From Natronosporangium sp035305625 (lineage in GTDB: Bacteria > Actinomycetota > Actinomycetes > Mycobacteriales > Micromonosporaceae), in contig CAWEKD010000007.1 in assembly GCA_963809545.1 (NCBI GenBank), positions 248,001 through 312,000 of the forward strand: a stretch of DNA of 64,000 bases, in the 5' to 3' direction. The position numbers and the translations under genes are program-made. Under the pieces are notes generated by a model. That model was not told the DNA's origin, did not search any database, and saw only the letters and a program-made list of their open reading frames with translations. Below are positions 62,101-64,000 of this stretch, one piece after another (position 1 is the first letter of the stretch; each line of letters opens with the position of its first letter).

Positions 62101-64000
62101 CCGGTGGCTGGCGCAGGTGACGATCACCGGCAGGCCGGAGTCCTCCACCATCATCCGCAGCCGGTCCGGTGGGAAGGCCGGGTCCAGCGGCACGTACCCG
62201 CCACCGGCCTGCCACACTCCGAGCACGCCGACCAGCATCGACGCCGACCGGTCCAGACACAGCCCGACCATGGTGTCCGGGCCGATCCCGTGCCGACGCA
62301 GGACCGTCGCCAACCGGGCGGTCCGGTCCACCAGCTCCGGTCCCGGCACCTCCACCCCGCGGGCGACCACCCGGGCCTGCCCGGAGGCCAGCCGGGTCAG
62401 TAGTTCGTCGCGGACATGGTCCGTGGGGATCGGCATCTCGGTCCGGTTGGGTTCGACCAGCACCTCCGCCTGCTGCCGCGGCGACAGCAACTCCAGGTCG
62501 AACACCGGCACGTCCGGGTCGTCGACCGCCGCCCGGAGCACCGTGGTCAGCGACTCCCCGAACCGCTCCGCCCAGGCCCGGCTGAACAGATCGGACTTGT
62601 ACTCCACGTGCACCCGCGCCGGTTCCCCCGGCGGGAGGGACACCTCCACGGTCAGGTCGAACTTGGCGGTGCGGGAGTGCTCGCTGGCCCCCGAGGCCGT
62701 CAGCCCCGGCAGCCGCAGCTGCCCCGACGGGGTGTTCTGCACGATCAGCTGCACCTGGAACACCGGCGAGTGGCTGAGGTTGCGCTCCGGGCGCAGCGCC
62801 TCCACCAGCTTCTCGAACGGCAGGTCCTGGTGGCTCAGGCCGTTCAGGGTGGTCTCCCGGGCCTGCGCCAGCAGCTGCCGGAAGGTCATGTCCTCGGTCA
62901 GCCGACCCCGCAGGGCCAGGGTGTTGATGAACAACCCGATCATCGGCTCCAGCGCCGGGTCGCCCCGGCCGGCCACCGGGGTGCCGATCACGATGTCCCG
63001 CTGCCCGCTGTACCGGGCCAGGGTCACCTGCATCGCCGCCAGCAGCACCATGAACGGGGTGGCGTCGGCCTCCGCCGCCAGCCGGGTCAGCCGCTCCGTC
63101 ACGTCACCCGGCAGCGAGAACCGGTACTGCTCCCCGGCGAACGTCTCCTCCGCCGGGCGCGGCCGCTCCGTGGGCAGCTCGAGCAGCGCCGGCGCCCCGG
63201 ACAGGTGGTCCAGCCAGTACTCCAGCTGGCGGGACAGGTCTCCGGCGGCCAGCTGCTCCCGCTGCCAGACCGCGAAGTCGCCGTAGCTGACCGGCAGAGC
63301 CGGCAGGGACGGCTCCTGTCCGGCCAGCGTCGCCCGGTACCCCTCGCTCAGCTCGTCGAGCAGCACCCCCAGCGACCAACCGTCGCCGACGATGTGGTGC
63401 ATGGTCAGCATGAGGATGTGCTCGTCGTCGGCCAGCCGTAGCAGCCTGGTCCGCAGCAACGGTCCGGTGGTCAGGTCGAACGGCTGCCGCGCCTCGGCCA
63501 CGACCATCTCCTTGGCCACCGTGGCCCGCTCGTCCTCCGGCAGGTGGGTCAGATCCGCCACCGGCAGCGACGTCTGCGACGCCGGGGACACCAGCTGGTA
63601 CGGGGTCCCGTCCAACTCGACGAAGGTGGTCCGCAGGGTGGCGTGCCGGGCGGTCACCAGGTCCAGCGCCGTCCGCAGCGCGGCCACGTCGAGCCGCCCG
63701 CGCAGCCGGATCGCCAACGGCATGTTGTAGACCGGGTCACCCGGAGCCAGCCGTTCCAGCACCCACAACCGTTCCTGACTGAACGACAACGGGTACCGCT
63801 GCCGCCCCGGCCCGACCGACGGCTGGTCGGTCACGGGGGCCGGCACCGACCCGGCATCCGCCAGCGGATCGACGGCCAACTGGGACAGGGGCGTGTCCGG
63901 GTCGGCCAGCGCCTGCTCCAGAGTGCGCAGGTACCGGTCCACCAGGCGCTCGGCGGTGGCGCGGGTGAACAGGTCGGTGCGGTAGGTCAGCCGGGCCTGT
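56101..64000 (-). CDS. Nonribosomal peptide synthetase, C-terminal part: C-A-PCP-C-A-PCP-R
   Basis: The frame is open to the window end, where it encodes the C-terminal edge of another condensation-type domain (LTYRTDLFTRATAERLVDRY), so the gene starts outside. Counting from the ATG at 63942: C domain about 48-470 with canonical HHIVGDG (182-188); A domain about 500-1010 with YTSGSTGRPKG (about 655) and YGPTETT; PCP LGGHSL (about 1043); second C about 1165-1600 with HHLIADA near 1285; second A about 1620-2110 with YTSGSTGTPKG; PCP LGGHSL (about 2160); terminal thioester reductase about 2235-2600 with GATGFLG and YNQSK. By-eye Stachelhaus codes: A1 DILQLGVVW, close to the glycine code; A2 DAGDMGHVC, unassigned. 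The reductase should release an aldehyde or alcohol. Confidence 0.95.
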   Translation of the reverse strand, partial: QARLTYRTDLFTRATAERLVDRYLRTLEQALADPDTPLSQLAVDPLADAGSVPAPVTDQPSVGPGRQRYPLSFSQERLWVLERLAPGDPVYNMPLAIRLRGRLDVAALRTALDLVTARHATLRTTFVELDGTPYQLVSPASQTSLPVADLTHLPEDERATVAKEMVVAEARQPFDLTTGPLLRTRLLRLADDEHILMLTMHHIVGDGWSLGVLLDELSEGYRATLAGQEPSLPALPVSYGDFAVWQREQLAAGDLSRQLEYWLDHLSGAPALLELPTERPRPAEETFAGEQYRFSLPGDVTERLTRLAAEADATPFMVLLAAMQVTLARYSGQRDIVIGTPVAGRGDPALEPMIGLFINTLALRGRLTEDMTFRQLLAQARETTLNGLSHQDLPFEKLVEALRPERNLSHSPVFQVQLIVQNTPSGQLRLPGLTASGASEHSRTAKFDLTVEVSLPPGEPARVHVEYKSDLFSRAWAERFGESLTTVLRAAVDDPDVPVFDLELLSPRQQAEVLVEPNRTEMPIPTDHVRDELLTRLASGQARVVARGVEVPGPELVDRTARLATVLRRHGIGPDTMVGLCLDRSASMLVGVLGVWQAGGGYVPLDPAFPPDRLRMMVEDSGLPVIVTCASHRELATELAAGQVTVVCLDDPEVTGAPPLAEPVPLHPDNLAYAIYTSGSTGRPKGVQVPHRPVANLLYWFRDALELSTDDTLVAVTTLSFDISVLELLLPPLAGCRMVIADQEQSSDPGLLRRLLEEHRATVLQATPATWRMLVTDGPLPDRLRVRLCGGEPLPRDLADQLVGDGVTLWNVYGPTETTVWSAAGRVPTEGAIVVGPPLGNTSLYVLDRRLRPVPVGVVGEVFIGGDGLARGYHARPGLTAERFVPDPFSDRPGARMYRTGDLARRLPDGTLEFLGRADFQVKVRGFRIEIGEIEAAMSAHPAVSQAVVTADTSAGETRLVGYVVPTTAGATPAQVWPQLREHLRQQLPEYMLPATLVTLSELPLTPNGKVDRRALPAPTWGATEETTYVAPRTEVERRLVEVWAELLGVSDPIGVHDDFFSLGGHSLTVARLVARIRSEFGSQLSLREVFAGPTVAELARAVVAHPDYGKQVSRPLVPAASSPAPEPAPAAAQVPASDTGLAGLSDQDIERLLAAAMREQQARQARSGPKRYPLSPFQRRLWFLQQLAPDEATYTLPQIWPLPGVVDQGAVQRAWDALVARHSTLRTTFPTVDGEPVQEVGPPQPAALTVVDLSGEAPEQRVASARRLIDEEFRRPFDLTTGPLLRVILLRFQADEHLVVANLHHLIADAPSTRLLRHEFFRLYREYTTGVAADLPALPMEYGEYAAEQVEALDEQRTRQQLDYWLERLRGAPALLDLPTDRPRPAVQTFRGATYQIGLPPELTSAVWAFARRTGATPYVVLLAAFQLLMARYSGQSDVVVGTPVTVRPREELEQLVGLFVNTVAARVDLSGDPTLAELVAAVRVDAVAALEHADVPFERVIEELRPERSAAYNPVFQVMFVLNQGPEPVPVADTSATNRLAQEVYSGLPAARFDLTTVAEVIDGRLWLSFDYNADLFDESTMARMADHLATLLRAMTTDPQQRVWQVPLVSGDPAAAAAGRTITRAYPAPPVHELVSEVVAADPDALAVLAGAERLSYGELERRANQLAWRLHRLGVAPDQPVAVGLPAGPDALVGVLGILRAGGAYLPVDPEHPAARRAWLVLDAGAKVLVTTTAYADRFTDHPGQVVYLDEPEPAGSIPDGPPPVAVHPQQAAYVIYTSGSTGTPKGVVVPHVALTNLAHAFVDLHGFHAADRLLMIPPLSFDASVGDIFPALVAGAALVVHPEPAGLSGRELLRFCAEHEITVVDAPAALWQQWVNDLAEVDWPEEHPLAQMMVGGDVVPMEKVRAWARITGGMVELVNHYGPTEATVCATTYTTVDGGELGEVARLPVGAPVPNVRCYVLDRAGRPVPDGVPGEVYLGGIGVSRGYLGRPGLTAERFVPDPFSDQPGARMYRTGDRARWSADGRLEFLGRVDDQVKIRGHRVELREVEAAIAAHPQVREVAVVARPDATGQQILVGYVVPTPGAELTTAELRTYLRQQLPDYLVPSRLVRLAALPLTSHGKVDRAALPEPEEETEERAYEPPATPTEQAVAAVWAEVLGRSAPIGRQDGFFDLGGHSLQAVAVVTGIERATGYAPPVRALFQAPTLADLAALIDQARGVAPATAVRSGVDVRAEAVLPDDVCVDLPAYQPRPLGRVLLTGATGFLGAFLLDDLLRHTDATVFCLVRADSESAGVTRIAENLRRYELWRPEYEARIVPLPGDLTAPGLGLSADTRAALAQDLDAIYHNGGAVNFLHPYDRLKAANVTGTVEVLRLAGTDRPTPVHFVSTLGVFLGDHYRGGRVTEADSPTEPEGLNDGYNQSKWVADALVREAAARGLPVTIHRPARVAGDSRTGVSNPDDYFSRMLKTFVQLGSVPLWNGGPDLYPVDCLAAAIGQASRDPEAWGGGFHYYNRAALTYDDVAAALRRAGFRIRRQPHAQWREQLVTRVERGEDIALGMFAPLFPAELPPPDPSRAEPEFDCRRSQRYGQLAGAPCPPADVQLLRRYLDYFRRIGFLKRGPAGAVHG

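Overview
The window is high-GC actinobacterial DNA. GTG and TTG starts are common, translationally coupled 4-base gene overlaps are frequent, and it carries Wag31-type DivIVA, SepF, a PriA-type HisA, an MbtH protein, an AfsR-like regulator and a probable F420-dependent enzyme. Gene content and order suggest Micromonosporaceae or a close relative. The family-level guess is inference; no rRNA is present.

Left part (1-8.1 kb): the 3' part of a drug-type ABC ATPase, its permease and a TetR regulator (+). A tRNA-like gene with an oversized anticodon loop follows. Then come two half-transporters (-) that look like a heterodimeric ABC exporter with one degenerate ATP site, and divergently a long-chain acyl-CoA ligase (+) ending at a perfect 21-bp hairpin.

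8.1-16.6 kb: a proline-rich single-pass membrane protein, a low-GC patch next to a frameshifted RHS/YD-repeat remnant, a Sir2 deacylase, and a two-gene conflict-type system. The latter is a small Trypco1-like protein overlapping a 1457-residue trypsin/CHAT/NB-ARC/TPR protein whose TPR units are nearly identical at DNA level.

16.6-29.5 kb (all -): hisD-hisC-hisB-(53-aa membrane protein)-(104-aa membrane protein)-priA-hisF, with no hisH where it is usually found. Upstream of these lie a small membrane protein, a MinD/ParA-like ATPase, rluD-type pseudouridine synthase, lspA, a DksA/TraR-type zinc-finger protein, a YggU/DUF167 protein, a membrane protein with an Ada-like zinc site, divIVA, yggT and sepF.

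29.5-46.1 kb (all -): the dcw cell-wall/division cluster mraZ-rsmH-ftsL-ftsI-murE-murF-mraY-murD-ftsW-murG-murC-ftsQ-ftsZ-yggS, most genes overlapping by 4 bases. murE is split by an apparent single extra base in a G/C run. mraZ is preceded by four GTGG boxes at exact 10-bp spacing, the expected MraZ operator.

46.3-64 kb: a natural-product cluster abutting the dcw cluster. It has an ATP-grasp ligase, MbtH, a SAM methyltransferase, an MFS exporter, an unrecognised 225-aa protein, a luciferase-like oxidoreductase, an AfsR/SARP-type regulator, a kynurenine 3-monooxygenase-like flavoenzyme, and the C-terminal 2,600 residues of an NRPS (C end-C-A-PCP-C-A-PCP-R) that runs off the window. The terminal reductase predicts a peptide aldehyde or alcohol, possibly kynurenine-derived.
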